Of a DNA stretch of 64,000 nt, positions 32,971-41,459 are shown piece after piece. Both the position numbers and the translations under genes were made by a program. Within the stretch, counting starts at the first letter, position 1. Each line of letters begins with the position of its first letter. Origin of the DNA: Xanthobacteraceae bacterium. Its GTDB lineage: Bacteria; Pseudomonadota; Alphaproteobacteria; Rhizobiales; Xanthobacteraceae. The stretch covers positions 62,001 to 126,000 of the forward strand of contig JALHMF010000008.1 of the NCBI GenBank assembly GCA_022844205.1. The letters are read 5' to 3'. The notes below the pieces were generated by a model, which was given only the letters and a program-made list of their open reading frames with translations, made no database searches and was not told where the DNA came from.

Positions 32971-35181
32971 ATGATCGCCTTTCCCCTCATGCAATTTCCC
33001 AGCACCCCGACGACCGAAAACCTCATGGAGCAGGTCCCGGAGGCGCCCTTCTACATTCCTGCGACCGGAACATCGACGCGTCCGCGACGCACGCTGAAGC
33101 ATAACGATACGTTTGCGGTGCTCGACAGCCACGGCGATCTCGGCGCATCCGCCGGCGGGCCGGACGGAATTTTTCACGAAGACACGCGCTATCTTTTCCG
33201 GCTCGAACTGCTGTTGAACGGAGAGCAGCCGCTGCTGCTCGGCTCGAACCTGCGCGACGACAACGCAACCCTGACCATCGACCTCACCAACCCCGATCTC
33301 TATCCGGACGAAGATCTGCACATCAAGAAAGACAAGCTGCACATTGTTCGGACGATCTTCCTCTGGAATTCGGCGCTCTACCAGCGGATCGGCCTTCGCA
33401 ATCACGGCGATACAACGCTCGATCTGCACCTCAGCCTGACTTTCGGCAGCGACTTCAGCGACCTCTTTGAAGTACGCGGCATGAAGCGAGAGAAGCGCGG
33501 GAACATGGAGGTGATGACGCGCGGGGATTCCGTCAACATCATCTACACCGGCCTCGATCACATCTCGCGCCGTACGCAGATACTATTCGATCCCAAGCCG
33601 GAGCATCTCACCACGAGTAACGCGCAGTACGGCTTATCGCTGCTGCCCGGCGAGGCCCGGTCCATTTTCGTGATCGTACGGTGCAATCCACCGGCCTCCC
33701 CCGCTCCGAATTTTCTTGCGGCCTTTCGGGGCGCCCAGCGTGATATTCGAAGGGAGGTCCGCGGCCTCGCTTCGATAGAAACCTCGAACGAAGTGTTCAA
33801 CGAGGTGCTGTGCCACGCCTTCGCGGACCTGCGCATGCTGATGACGCAGACGGCCGAGGGAATTTATCCTTATGCTGGTATTCCCTGGTATTCGACAACG
33901 TTCGGGCGCGACGGCATTATCACCGCGATCGAAATGCTCTGGCTGGAGCCGGATGTCGCGCGCGGCGTCCTCATGCGGCTTGCGGCGCATCAAGCGCAAG
34001 GCGTGGACGAAGAAGCGGATGCCGAGCCGGGGAAAATCCTGCATGAAATGCGCGGCGGCGAGATGGCCGCCCTCGGCGAGATTCCATTCAAACACTATTA
34101 TGGAAGCGTCGATTCTACGCCGCTCTTCGTTCTGCTGGCCGGGCTCTATTTCGAGCGCACCGGCGATCTTGAGACGCTGCGCTGCTTATGGCCCTCGGTC
34201 CTGCGCGCGCTGCGCTGGATCGACGAGTTTGGCGACAGGGACGGCGATGGCTTTGTCGAATATCACCGGGCGAACCACGACGGGCTGATCAATCAGGGCT
34301 GGAAGGATTCGCATGATTCCGTTTTTCATGCCGATGGCCGCCTCGCGCAGCCACCGATCGCGCTTGCCGAAGTGCAGGGTTATGTCTTCGCAGCCAAGAA
34401 GTCCGCAAGCCGTTGCGCCGAACGGCTCGGCGAAACGGCCATCGCCGCGCGGCTAGAAGATGAAGCCGAGCGCCTTCGCGAAAATTTCGAGCGCAAATTC
34501 TGGTGTGAAGAACTCGGCACCTACGCGCTGGCGCTCGACCGGGACAAGAATCCCTGCCGGGTGCGGACGTCGAACCCGGGGCATCTGCTTTTTGCCTGCA
34601 TCGCAGACCCTGCCCGCGCCGAGATAGTATCCGGCGGATTGCTGAAGCCCGATTTTCTCTCCGGCTGGGGCGTGCGCACCGTCGCGCAGGGGGAAGCGCG
34701 CTACAATCCGATGTCCTATCACAACGGTTCCGTTTGGCCGCATGACAACGCGCTGATTGCCATGGGCTTTGCGCGCTACGGATTGAACCGGCAGATAGAA
34801 CCCATTTTCACCGGCCTGTTCGACGCGGCGTCTTATATGGACCTGCGGAGGCTGCCGGAACTTTTCTGCGGATTCCGCCGCGGCAAAGGGCGCGGCCCGA
34901 CGCTCTATCCGGTCGCGTGCTCGCCGCAGGCATGGGCAAGTGCGGCACCGCTGCTGCTGTTGCAAGCTTCGCTTGGGCTGGAAATCCACGCGGAGCAAAA
35001 TGAGATTCGAATGCGCACGCCTTGCCTGCCCCGTTTTCTCGACCGCGTACTGGTGCGTGGATTAAAGGTTGGCGAGGCGTCCGTCGATCTGCTTGTTTTC
35101 CGGCAGGGCAACGGCGTCGGCGTCCAGATCGTGCGCGGCACAGGAACGGTCCGGCTCGTGGTTATCCCAGCAGGCGGCTGA
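32971..35181 (+). CDS. Amylo-alpha-1,6-glucosidase-like (glycogen debranching) protein
   Basis: A 736-residue cytoplasmic enzyme. The N-terminal part (about 40-235) is the GDE_N_bis-type beta domain (LKHNDTFAVLDSHGDLG, GPDGIFHEDTRYLFRLEL). The rest is an (alpha/alpha)6 barrel with YPYAGIPWYSTTFGRDGIIT, INQGWKDSHDSVF and YHNGSVWPHDNALIAMGFAR, in which the conserved acidic residues are likely catalytic. Proteins of this layout occur beside otsA and GH15 genes in rhizobia and probably act on alpha-glucans or trehalose-related sugars. The ATG at 32971 has GGAG before it; an ATG at 33025 is possible. An EcfG-type box lies just upstream. Confidence 0.82.
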   Translation: MIAFPLMQFPSTPTTENLMEQVPEAPFYIPATGTSTRPRRTLKHNDTFAVLDSHGDLGASAGGPDGIFHEDTRYLFRLELLLNGEQPLLLGSNLRDDNATLTIDLTNPDLYPDEDLHIKKDKLHIVRTIFLWNSALYQRIGLRNHGDTTLDLHLSLTFGSDFSDLFEVRGMKREKRGNMEVMTRGDSVNIIYTGLDHISRRTQILFDPKPEHLTTSNAQYGLSLLPGEARSIFVIVRCNPPASPAPNFLAAFRGAQRDIRREVRGLASIETSNEVFNEVLCHAFADLRMLMTQTAEGIYPYAGIPWYSTTFGRDGIITAIEMLWLEPDVARGVLMRLAAHQAQGVDEEADAEPGKILHEMRGGEMAALGEIPFKHYYGSVDSTPLFVLLAGLYFERTGDLETLRCLWPSVLRALRWIDEFGDRDGDGFVEYHRANHDGLINQGWKDSHDSVFHADGRLAQPPIALAEVQGYVFAAKKSASRCAERLGETAIAARLEDEAERLRENFERKFWCEELGTYALALDRDKNPCRVRTSNPGHLLFACIADPARAEIVSGGLLKPDFLSGWGVRTVAQGEARYNPMSYHNGSVWPHDNALIAMGFARYGLNRQIEPIFTGLFDAASYMDLRRLPELFCGFRRGKGRGPTLYPVACSPQAWASAAPLLLLQASLGLEIHAEQNEIRMRTPCLPRFLDRVLVRGLKVGEASVDLLVFRQGNGVGVQIVRGTGTVRLVVIPAGG

Positions 35182-35182
35182 C

Positions 35183-35208
35183 GGAACATTTGTGCGCATG
35201 ACCCGGTT
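35183..35208 (+). promoter_or_regulatory. Candidate EcfG/RpoE2-type promoter of pfkB
   Basis: GGAAC at 35183-35187, 17 bases, then GGTT at 35205-35208, in the 35-base gap before pfkB. The second box differs from CGTT by one base. The start of transcription would fall at or just before the ATG at 35217, giving a nearly leaderless message, so either the fit is chance or the message is leaderless. Confidence 0.4.
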
Positions 35209-35216
35209 AATCCGGT

Positions 35217-36191
35217 ATGCGCGGGATAAACGACATCATTGCGATCACGTTGAACCCGTCCGTCGATGTTGCGACTTCGGTCGACCGCGTCCAGCCGACC
35301 CATAAATTGCGCTGCGAACAGCCGTTGTTTTTTCCGGGCGGTGGCGCGGTGAATGTCGCCCGCGTTGCGGTTCGCCTGGGTGCGAACGTGAAGCTCATTT
35401 ATCCAAGCGGCGGCGCGACCGGTCTGTTGCTGCGCCGGCTTGTGGATCGTGAGGGAATTCCGAGTGTGGCGGTCGGTATTCGTGAAGAGACGCGCGAGGA
35501 TTTCACCGTGTTTGAGAAAACCACCGGCGAGGAATTCCGCTTCGTCATGCCGGGCCCGCACCTCGACGCAAACGAATGGCAGTCCTGTCTCGATACGTTT
35601 TGCTCCATGCGCCTAAACGAAAACTTTGTGGTCGCGAGCGGAAGCCTGCCGCCGGGCGTGCCGGATGATTTCTATGCCCGGCTTGCAACGATCACAAAAC
35701 AGGCGGGCGGCTATTTTATACTCGACACATCTGGAGAGCCGCTTGCGGCGGCGCTTGCGGCGGGTGTTCATCTCGTGAAGCCAAACCTGCGGGAGTTGAA
35801 GGCGCTCTGCAATCTGAAATCCGAGGACGAGGCCTCGATTGTTGAGGCATCGCGGGCAATCCTGCGAAGGCGCGGGGCGGAGATTGTTGCCGTTTCACTC
35901 GGCGAACTCGGCGCACTCGTGGTCACCAGGGAAACGGCCTGGCGCGCCTGCGCGCCGGTAGTAAAAGTGATCAGCGCGGTAGGTGCGGGCGACAGCTTCC
36001 TCGGCGCGATGGTGTGGGCGATGGCGTCCGGCAAAGCCCTGCCGGAAGCACTTCAGTACGGATTAAGTGCCGGCACCGCATCCGTTCTGACCATGGGCAC
36101 CGCACTTTGCGAAGCCGCTGACGTGCGGCGGCTTTTCGCACAGGTTCGCGTCGAGAAAATCGGGATTGCGGAAAAACGAAAAAGCGCCTGA
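35217..36191 (+). CDS. pfkB: PfkB-family sugar-phosphate kinase (6-phosphofructokinase II / 1-PFK type)
   Basis: A 324-residue ribokinase-superfamily enzyme. It opens with IIAITLNPSVDVATSVDRVQ, the phosphofructokinase/tagatose-6-phosphate kinase start, has the sugar site FFPGGGAVNVARVAVRLGA, and ends with the ATP/catalytic motif AVGAGDSFLGAMVWAMA (catalytic Asp in GAGD). Fructose-6-phosphate, fructose-1-phosphate or tagatose-6-phosphate could be the substrate. It follows the debranching-enzyme gene by 35 bases and ends four bases from the convergent otsA stop. Confidence 0.88.
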   Translation: MRGINDIIAITLNPSVDVATSVDRVQPTHKLRCEQPLFFPGGGAVNVARVAVRLGANVKLIYPSGGATGLLLRRLVDREGIPSVAVGIREETREDFTVFEKTTGEEFRFVMPGPHLDANEWQSCLDTFCSMRLNENFVVASGSLPPGVPDDFYARLATITKQAGGYFILDTSGEPLAAALAAGVHLVKPNLRELKALCNLKSEDEASIVEASRAILRRRGAEIVAVSLGELGALVVTRETAWRACAPVVKVISAVGAGDSFLGAMVWAMASGKALPEALQYGLSAGTASVLTMGTALCEAADVRRLFAQVRVEKIGIAEKRKSA

Positions 36192-36195
36192 AAAA

Positions 36196-37614
36196 TCAGC
36201 CCGCCTTTGGAAAAGCCGCCGCGAACATCGAAAGTTCGCTCGATTTCATTGCGAGTTCGTTCAGAAACCGCTCGCCCCAAAGCGCGATATCGTTCGCCTT
36301 CAGCGCCTCGAAGGATTGTTCATGCCGCTCGCGGCGCTCCTCCAGCGTCATGTTCAGCGCCTGATCGATCGCATCGGCAACGGAATCCGTATCATAGGGA
36401 TTGACGAGCATCGCGCCGCTTAGCTCGTGCGATGCGCCCGCGAACCGCGACAGGATCAGCACGCCGGGATCGGCGGGATTTTGCGAGGCCACATATTCCT
36501 TGGCGACGAGGTTCATGCCGTCGCGCAGCGGCGTCACCAGCCCAACGCTGCCGAGACGATAGAGTGCCGCGAGCGAAGAGCGGGCATAAGACTTGTTGAC
36601 ATAGCGGATCGGCGTCCACGCTACCTGCCCGTAAGTGCCGTTGATCTTGCCGACCATACTGCCGACCTGCGCATCCATGTCGGCATATTCCTGGATTTTA
36701 CTGCGGCTGCGCGGCGTCACCTGAATGTAGGCGACACGGTTCTGCCAGTGCGGATATTGTTCGAGAAACTTGCCGAAGGATCGCATCCGCTCGATCAGGC
36801 CCTTGCTGTAATCGAGCCGGTCCACGCCGATGATCATTTTGCGTCCGCCAAGGCTTCCCTCCAGCTCGCGCGCGAGCTTGGAGCGCGCACCCTGCTGGGA
36901 CCAGCGCGCGACCTCGTCCACGTCGATGCTGACGGGAAACGCACCGAGCTTGATTGTGCGGTCGCCCGCAAGAAATGTCTCCAGATCGCGTGTCGCGAGT
37001 TTGCAGTCGTTGACGAGATAGCGCGCGAAGTTCACCCGGTCGGTTTCGGTCTGGAAACCGATGAGATCGTAGTCATAAAAAGAGTGGAACAGCCGATCGT
37101 GACCCGGCAAGGCCGTCAGTATTTCCGGTGGCGGCAGCGGAATGTGCAGGAAGAAACCGATCTTGTTCCGGTGCCCGCGCTCACGAAGCGCTTTCGCAAG
37201 CGGGATCAAATGATAGTCGTGCACCCACACAATGTCGTCGGGCTGGATGATCTTGTGAATTTCGTCGGCAAAATGCTCGTTGACGCGCAGATAGCCGGTG
37301 AGATCGCGGAAGGAATATTCGGCGAGATCGAGCCGGTAGTGAAGGATCGGCCACAGCACGCGGTTTGCAAAACCGTTGTAGTATTCCTTGTTGTCCTCTC
37401 TTGTGAGGTCGGTGACGATATATTGCTGGCCGTCCAATTCGGTGGTGCGCGTTTCAATCTCTTCCTTGGAGGCGACCACGCGCCCGCTCCACCCAAACCA
37501 AACGCCCGGATGATTTTTGAACACCGCCTGCAAGGCAACCTCCAGTCCGCCCGCACGTTCTGCGTTGCGGACCGGAGCCGATACACGGTTTGATACGACG
37601 ATCAGCCGCGCCAA
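36196..37614 (-). CDS. otsA: Trehalose-6-phosphate synthase
   Basis: A 472-residue GT20 enzyme that joins UDP-glucose and glucose-6-phosphate. It shows the N-terminal loop NRVSAP, VWVHDYHLIPLA, FFLHIPLPPPEIL, the VDRLDYSKGL segment and the nucleotide-sugar end DGMNLVAKEYVA. The start is TTG at 37614: GGAGGA lies six bases before it, and the protein then begins with the standard ARLIVVSNRVSAP. An open frame to 37836 overlaps the GH15 gene too far to be real. The start overlaps the GH15 stop by 13 bases. It is the last gene of otsB-GH15-otsA. Confidence 0.93.
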   Translation of the reverse strand: MARLIVVSNRVSAPVRNAERAGGLEVALQAVFKNHPGVWFGWSGRVVASKEEIETRTTELDGQQYIVTDLTREDNKEYYNGFANRVLWPILHYRLDLAEYSFRDLTGYLRVNEHFADEIHKIIQPDDIVWVHDYHLIPLAKALRERGHRNKIGFFLHIPLPPPEILTALPGHDRLFHSFYDYDLIGFQTETDRVNFARYLVNDCKLATRDLETFLAGDRTIKLGAFPVSIDVDEVARWSQQGARSKLARELEGSLGGRKMIIGVDRLDYSKGLIERMRSFGKFLEQYPHWQNRVAYIQVTPRSRSKIQEYADMDAQVGSMVGKINGTYGQVAWTPIRYVNKSYARSSLAALYRLGSVGLVTPLRDGMNLVAKEYVASQNPADPGVLILSRFAGASHELSGAMLVNPYDTDSVADAIDQALNMTLEERRERHEQSFEALKANDIALWGERFLNELAMKSSELSMFAAAFPKAG

Positions 37615-39395
37615 TAGCGATCCTCCCAGCTGCGTGAGAGCCGCATCGCGGACAGGATCAGACCCGCCATCGAATAGGTCTGCGGAAAATTGCCCCACAA
37701 GGCGCCCGTCTCGGGATGCAAATCCTCGGAGAGAAGACCGTAGCGGTTGCGATGCCGGAGCGCGTCGACGAAAAGGTCCCGCGCCTCTTCGCGGCGGCCG
37801 AGCGACCACCAGGCATCGATGAGCCAGAACCGGCAAATCAGAAACGCGGTCTCCGGCAGGCCAAAATCATCCTCCGCGACGTAGCGCATCACGTTGTTCT
37901 GGCGGAACAGTTCGCTCTCGATGGCCTGAACCGTTTTTGCAAAACGCGGATCGGCGGCTTCCACCAGACCAAGTTCGGCGAGGAGCAGGCAACTCGCATC
38001 GAGGTCTTCCGAATCGAAGGCGACGGTGAACGCCTGCCGCTTTTCATTCCAGGCGCGCTCCAGCAGCGGCTTCTTGATTGCATCCGCCTGCGCATCCCAG
38101 TGCGCCGCGCGCTCGCCAAGCCCGAGGTGTTCCGCGATGGCCGCAAGCCGGTTGCAGCCGGCCCAGCACATCGCGGCGGAATGCGTATGCACGCGTTTTC
38201 GCCCGCGATATTCCCAGATGCCGGCATCCGGTTGCAGCGCGCGTTCGCGCGCTTTCTCGCCGATCGGCTCGAGAAACTGAAACAGCGCACTATCGCCCAT
38301 GCGCGGCAGGCGGCGGTCGAAAAACATGGGAAGCGCGGAAAGCACGATGCTGCCGTAAGTATCAAACTGCTCCTGATGAACGGCGGCGTTGCCGACGCGC
38401 ACCGGAGCGTTGCCCCGGTATCCGGCCAGGTTTTCCGCCACCCGCTCGTCCAGCGGATCGGACGGAACGATGCCGTAAACCGGACGCAGGTCTTCACCGC
38501 GGGAATTGGAGACAATGTTCAGAATGAAGGAAATGAAATCCTCCATCGTGCGCGTGGCGCCGATGCGGTTCAGCGCCTTCACGACAAAATACGCATCGCG
38601 GATCCAGCAGTAGCGATAGTCCCAGTTGCGCCCCGATCCGGCGGCTTCCGGTACGGACGTCGTGTGCGCGGCGATGACGCCGCCGGTTTCCTCGAAATTG
38701 CTCAGCTTCAGCGTGATCGCGGCACGTATGATCGCATCCTGCCAGTCATAGGAAATCGACAGGCCCCGCACCCAATCCGCCCAGTATTCGCCGGTGCGTT
38801 TGCGCGCATCGTTGCAGGCATCCTCAAGACTGCCGTGAAAAGGCTCATCCGCGCCGAGCACGAAATGCAGCGGCCGGGTGACGGCGAATTCGGTTTCGCT
38901 TTCGATATAGGAGAGCGGTGCATCGGTGGTGAGCCGGATGGTACTGCTTCCCTTGCCATAGGTGATGTGGTTGCTGCCGGAAGAAGCGTGCCCGGCCGGC
39001 TTGCCGTATTCGTTGCAGGGCCGCATGCGGATTGCGATCCTCGGCATTCCTGAAATCGGCTCGACAATCCGCATCAGTTGCGGCGGACGCGTCACGCGGC
39101 CGAAACCCTTGAAGCGGGGGGCAAAATCGGTGACGCGGATCGCACCGCCTTTGGCGTCGGTCATCACCGTCTCGACGACGGCGGAATTGCGCGCGTAGGA
39201 AGAATTGCTGTCCGCCATGTCCGCCAGCGCAACGTCGAAGAATCCTTTTTCCTCGTCGCCGGAAAGCAGCCGGCAGAATACCGGGTCGCTGTCGAAACGC
39301 GGATAGCACCACCAGACCAGCCGGGCCTGCGGGTTCACCAGCGCCGACACACGGCAATTGCCGATGAGTGCAAGATCGAGATCGGTCCGCATCAT
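37602..39395 (-). CDS. Glycoside hydrolase family 15 protein (glucoamylase/trehalase-like)
   Basis: A 597-residue inverting alpha-glucosidase-type enzyme. An N-terminal beta domain (ALIGNCRVSALVNPQARLVW, then YPRFDSDPVFCRLL) is followed by the GH15 (alpha/alpha)6 barrel with WDYRYCWIRDAYFVVKAL and later EYRGRKRVHTHSAAMCWAG and NFPQTYSMAGLI. Most relatives next to otsA are annotated as GH15 with glucan or trehalose as substrate, but the exact sugar is unknown. It lies inside the trehalose operon: its start overlaps the otsB stop (ATGATG) and its stop overlaps the otsA start. Confidence 0.88.
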   Translation of the reverse strand: MMRTDLDLALIGNCRVSALVNPQARLVWWCYPRFDSDPVFCRLLSGDEEKGFFDVALADMADSNSSYARNSAVVETVMTDAKGGAIRVTDFAPRFKGFGRVTRPPQLMRIVEPISGMPRIAIRMRPCNEYGKPAGHASSGSNHITYGKGSSTIRLTTDAPLSYIESETEFAVTRPLHFVLGADEPFHGSLEDACNDARKRTGEYWADWVRGLSISYDWQDAIIRAAITLKLSNFEETGGVIAAHTTSVPEAAGSGRNWDYRYCWIRDAYFVVKALNRIGATRTMEDFISFILNIVSNSRGEDLRPVYGIVPSDPLDERVAENLAGYRGNAPVRVGNAAVHQEQFDTYGSIVLSALPMFFDRRLPRMGDSALFQFLEPIGEKARERALQPDAGIWEYRGRKRVHTHSAAMCWAGCNRLAAIAEHLGLGERAAHWDAQADAIKKPLLERAWNEKRQAFTVAFDSEDLDASCLLLAELGLVEAADPRFAKTVQAIESELFRQNNVMRYVAEDDFGLPETAFLICRFWLIDAWWSLGRREEARDLFVDALRHRNRYGLLSEDLHPETGALWGNFPQTYSMAGLILSAMRLSRSWEDRYWRG

Positions 39396-40207
39396 GCACC
39401 GTCCACGATACTGGCGAGCCAGCGGCGGACGTCCTGCGGCTCTGCGAATACGCCAGTCGCTCCCTGCATCAGGGCGCCGACCGAGAAACCGGTGCCGCCG
39501 ATCTTCGGCAGGATTTCGAACACCGCTTGGTCGGTGATGTCATCGCCGATAAAGACGGCGTTGCGTCCGCGGAACGGCGCGTTCTCCATCAGTTCCAGCA
39601 CGGCCGAACCCTTGTTGTAGGCGCGCGGCTTGATTTCGATCACGCATTTGCCGCGCAGGATTTCGTAGGTGCCGGGGTTGAAGTTCGCGAGCATCGCCGT
39701 CACCGCGCGTTCGAGGCGGTCTTTCAACTGCGGCGCCAGGCGGTAATGCAACGCCATGGAGTACCCCTTGTCCTCGATCAGCACGCCCTTCTCCGCGAGT
39801 GCCATCAAATCCCGCCGGATGCGTTCGTCGAGCAGCGGCGGATGCCGGGGCAATGCTTTCTGCTTGATCTGGCTGCGGATCTCAGCGCCGTGGCCGCCGA
39901 TCGCCGGCAGTTCGAGCGGAGCGAAGATGCGGTCGATGTCCTCGAGCAAACGTCCGCTGACGAGCGCTGTGGCACCGCCTGTCTTCATCCAGAGCTTGGT
40001 CAGGCTTGCCTGCAGGCTTGCAGAAACCAGCACGCCCGCCGGGGTCGCCGCGAAGTCCAGCAGCGTGCCATCGATGTCGAGCAGGAAGGCGGCCGCCCCG
40101 AAATCGAACGCGCGGCCAGGCCGCATTTCTTGCGGCGACTGCGGGTTCACTCCGGGAAACGGTTTGCCGATATTGCGGGTCATTGCGTCGGCAGGCGGGA
40201 AATTCAT
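39392..40207 (-). CDS. otsB: Trehalose-6-phosphate phosphatase
   Basis: A 271-residue HAD phosphatase that removes the phosphate from trehalose-6-phosphate. HAD motif I is FLLDIDGTLLDF (nucleophile Asp in DIDGT), the cap domain follows, and motif IV is VFIGDDITDQAVF. The Lys of motif III lies in KCVIEIKPRAYNKGSAV. It is the first gene of the operon. An EcfG/RpoE2-type box lies 30-53 bases upstream. The ATG at 40207 has no clear ribosome site; a later ATG at 40183 has none either. Confidence 0.92.
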   Translation of the reverse strand: MNFPPADAMTRNIGKPFPGVNPQSPQEMRPGRAFDFGAAAFLLDIDGTLLDFAATPAGVLVSASLQASLTKLWMKTGGATALVSGRLLEDIDRIFAPLELPAIGGHGAEIRSQIKQKALPRHPPLLDERIRRDLMALAEKGVLIEDKGYSMALHYRLAPQLKDRLERAVTAMLANFNPGTYEILRGKCVIEIKPRAYNKGSAVLELMENAPFRGRNAVFIGDDITDQAVFEILPKIGGTGFSVGALMQGATGVFAEPQDVRRWLASIVDGA

Positions 40208-40235
40208 CAGGGAACAGCTCAGGGTTCCCGTTTAA

Positions 40236-40260
40236 AACCCGCGAGATACCAATGAGTTCC
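40236..40260 (-). promoter_or_regulatory. EcfG/RpoE2-type promoter of the otsB-GH15-otsA operon
   Basis: Read on the minus strand: GGAAC (complement of 40256-40260), 16 bases, GGTT (complement of 40236-40239), followed by TT. This fits the GGAAC-N16/17-(C/G)GTT pattern; the -10 box differs from CGTT by one base. Predicted start of transcription near 40229, about 22 bases before the otsB ATG. Trehalose genes are known members of the alphaproteobacterial general stress response. Confidence 0.55.
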
Positions 40261-40423
40261 CCGATGGAACCTGCGGAAGCGAAAAGCGGGAAATGATGTC
40301 GCTTGGACAATCTCAGGAAGGACTGGCGAGGCACTCCCAACCTCGCTCAAAACATCTCTGAAATCTCTACGGAGGAGTAGCCGTACATCGTTTATGCCAA
40401 ACGGCGCGAAAAAGCCTTTAGCG

Positions 40424-40451
40424 AAAAGCCTCGTTCTAATCGGGGTTTTTT
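40424..40451. terminator. Terminator-like hairpin in the AT-rich gap
   Basis: Stem AAAAGCCTCG / CGGGGTTTTT (10 pairs, two of them G-T; 40424-40433 with 40441-40450) and a seven-base loop. A related direct repeat, GCGAAAAAGCC, lies just upstream. It has no plus-strand gene before it. It could end a small RNA from the 40261-40420 stretch or the minus-strand lysozyme-inhibitor-like gene message. Confidence 0.4.
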
Positions 40452-40823
40452 CCGTTTATTTTTCTTTGACTAGTATTGTCATCGAGTTATTGCACTTATC
40501 GCACTCAAATGTTCGTAAGAGTTGATCACTTTTTTTAGTTGGCGTCGTATGAACCACGTACATTATGCCATGGCATATTGTGCAATTCTGTTTATCCGAT
40601 TCATTCAATTTCGGTGAAACAAACGCCATTCAAGCTCTGCCAAGCTGAAGCACAAGACGTCTTTATTTTTGTAACAGCGAAATTGGCAAACAACTCGCTC
40701 CAAAATACCACCATGCTCAAATCTTTAGAGCCGGCCTCTCAAAAATGATGCATCGAGTGCAGAAGGTTAGGAGGCTTCGAGAGTTTACGGTCGATTAAAT
40801 CCAATAATCCGCGTCTATATTGG
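40450..40823. other. AT-rich gene-free stretch
   Basis: About 370 bases with visibly lower GC than both flanks, containing T-rich runs (for example 40446-40470 and 40530-40536). The only open frame (40539-40748) has a TTG start, no ribosome site and a composition unlike a protein. The stretch may be acquired DNA or promoter DNA; nothing specific is recognised. Confidence 0.4.
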
Positions 40824-41201
40824 TCAGCCGGTTTCGACTACACATCCAATCGTATCAGACTTGCCCTTACCTTTAAGCGTGGCCTCGCCGCGAAGACCGT
40901 CAAACCAGAAACCCTGGCCGGCATAGCGATAGCCCTCAGCCATCGGAATCAAACGGAAATACGCGTGCTTGCGAGGAGCGATCACTAGATAGCCCGTGAC
41001 TAGTTCTCCTTCGACGCTCACTGCCTTGGCGCGGATCGGGTACAGCCCACCGTTTTCGCAATTGAGCGCTAGTCCGCTTTCTTTGTCGGACACGCTGATG
41101 CCGCGGGGAGTTCCACCCGCATTTGCCGTGGATTGCACACCCCAGATTGCCAGGGCTGCAACTACACCAGCAGCAGCAAAAGCACGATAAGCGGCGCCCA
41201 T
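40824..41201 (-). CDS. Exported MliC-like (lysozyme inhibitor-like) protein
   Basis: A 125-residue protein with a signal peptide (AAGVVAALAIWGVQSTANAG). The mature part contains LNCENGGLYPIRAKAVSV, a central strand region with YFRLIPMAEGYRYAGQGFWF, LRGEATLKG and a final Cys (IGCVVETG). The order Cys - strands - GxRYAxxGxWF - GxEATL - Cys resembles the MliC/PliC fold of membrane-bound C-type lysozyme inhibitors; the two Cys would form its disulfide. The similarity is by pattern only. It is divergent from the giant adhesin gene, with an inverted repeat between them. Confidence 0.5.
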   Translation of the reverse strand: MGAAYRAFAAAGVVAALAIWGVQSTANAGGTPRGISVSDKESGLALNCENGGLYPIRAKAVSVEGELVTGYLVIAPRKHAYFRLIPMAEGYRYAGQGFWFDGLRGEATLKGKGKSDTIGCVVETG

Positions 41202-41237
41202 CCCAGTTCTCCCCTAGGGTTCCAAAGCACGTTATAA

Positions 41238-41269
41238 GTGTAAGATTTGCATGTGTCCCAAACTTACAC
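41238..41269. promoter_or_regulatory. Inverted repeat, candidate operator between divergent genes
   Basis: GTGTAAG at 41238-41244 and its exact complement CTTACAC at 41263-41269, with 18 bases between (25 bases centre to centre). Position between the MliC-like gene and the adhesin gene fits a regulator site. A second palindrome CCGGAC-CAC-GTCCGG follows at 41274-41288. Confidence 0.35.
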
Positions 41270-41459
41270 AAGGCCGGACCACGTCCGGTGTGCCATTTCC
41301 ACCCACCTGATGCGGATTAACGACACTTCACGAAAGAGGTGAAACGGGTTCCTATGCAGCTTGAGGTTGGTTTAAGTAAGTATTAACGTTTGCCCCGAGG
41401 CTGGGGAACTGGGCTCTCCCCAATTATCGAGCTTGAAATCGTGTTGAGGAGCAGCGTCG

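Noticed and set aside
40539-40748. 69-residue open frame in the AT-rich gap
   Set aside because: TTG start, no ribosome site, Cys/Gln/Leu mix without pattern; probably spurious.
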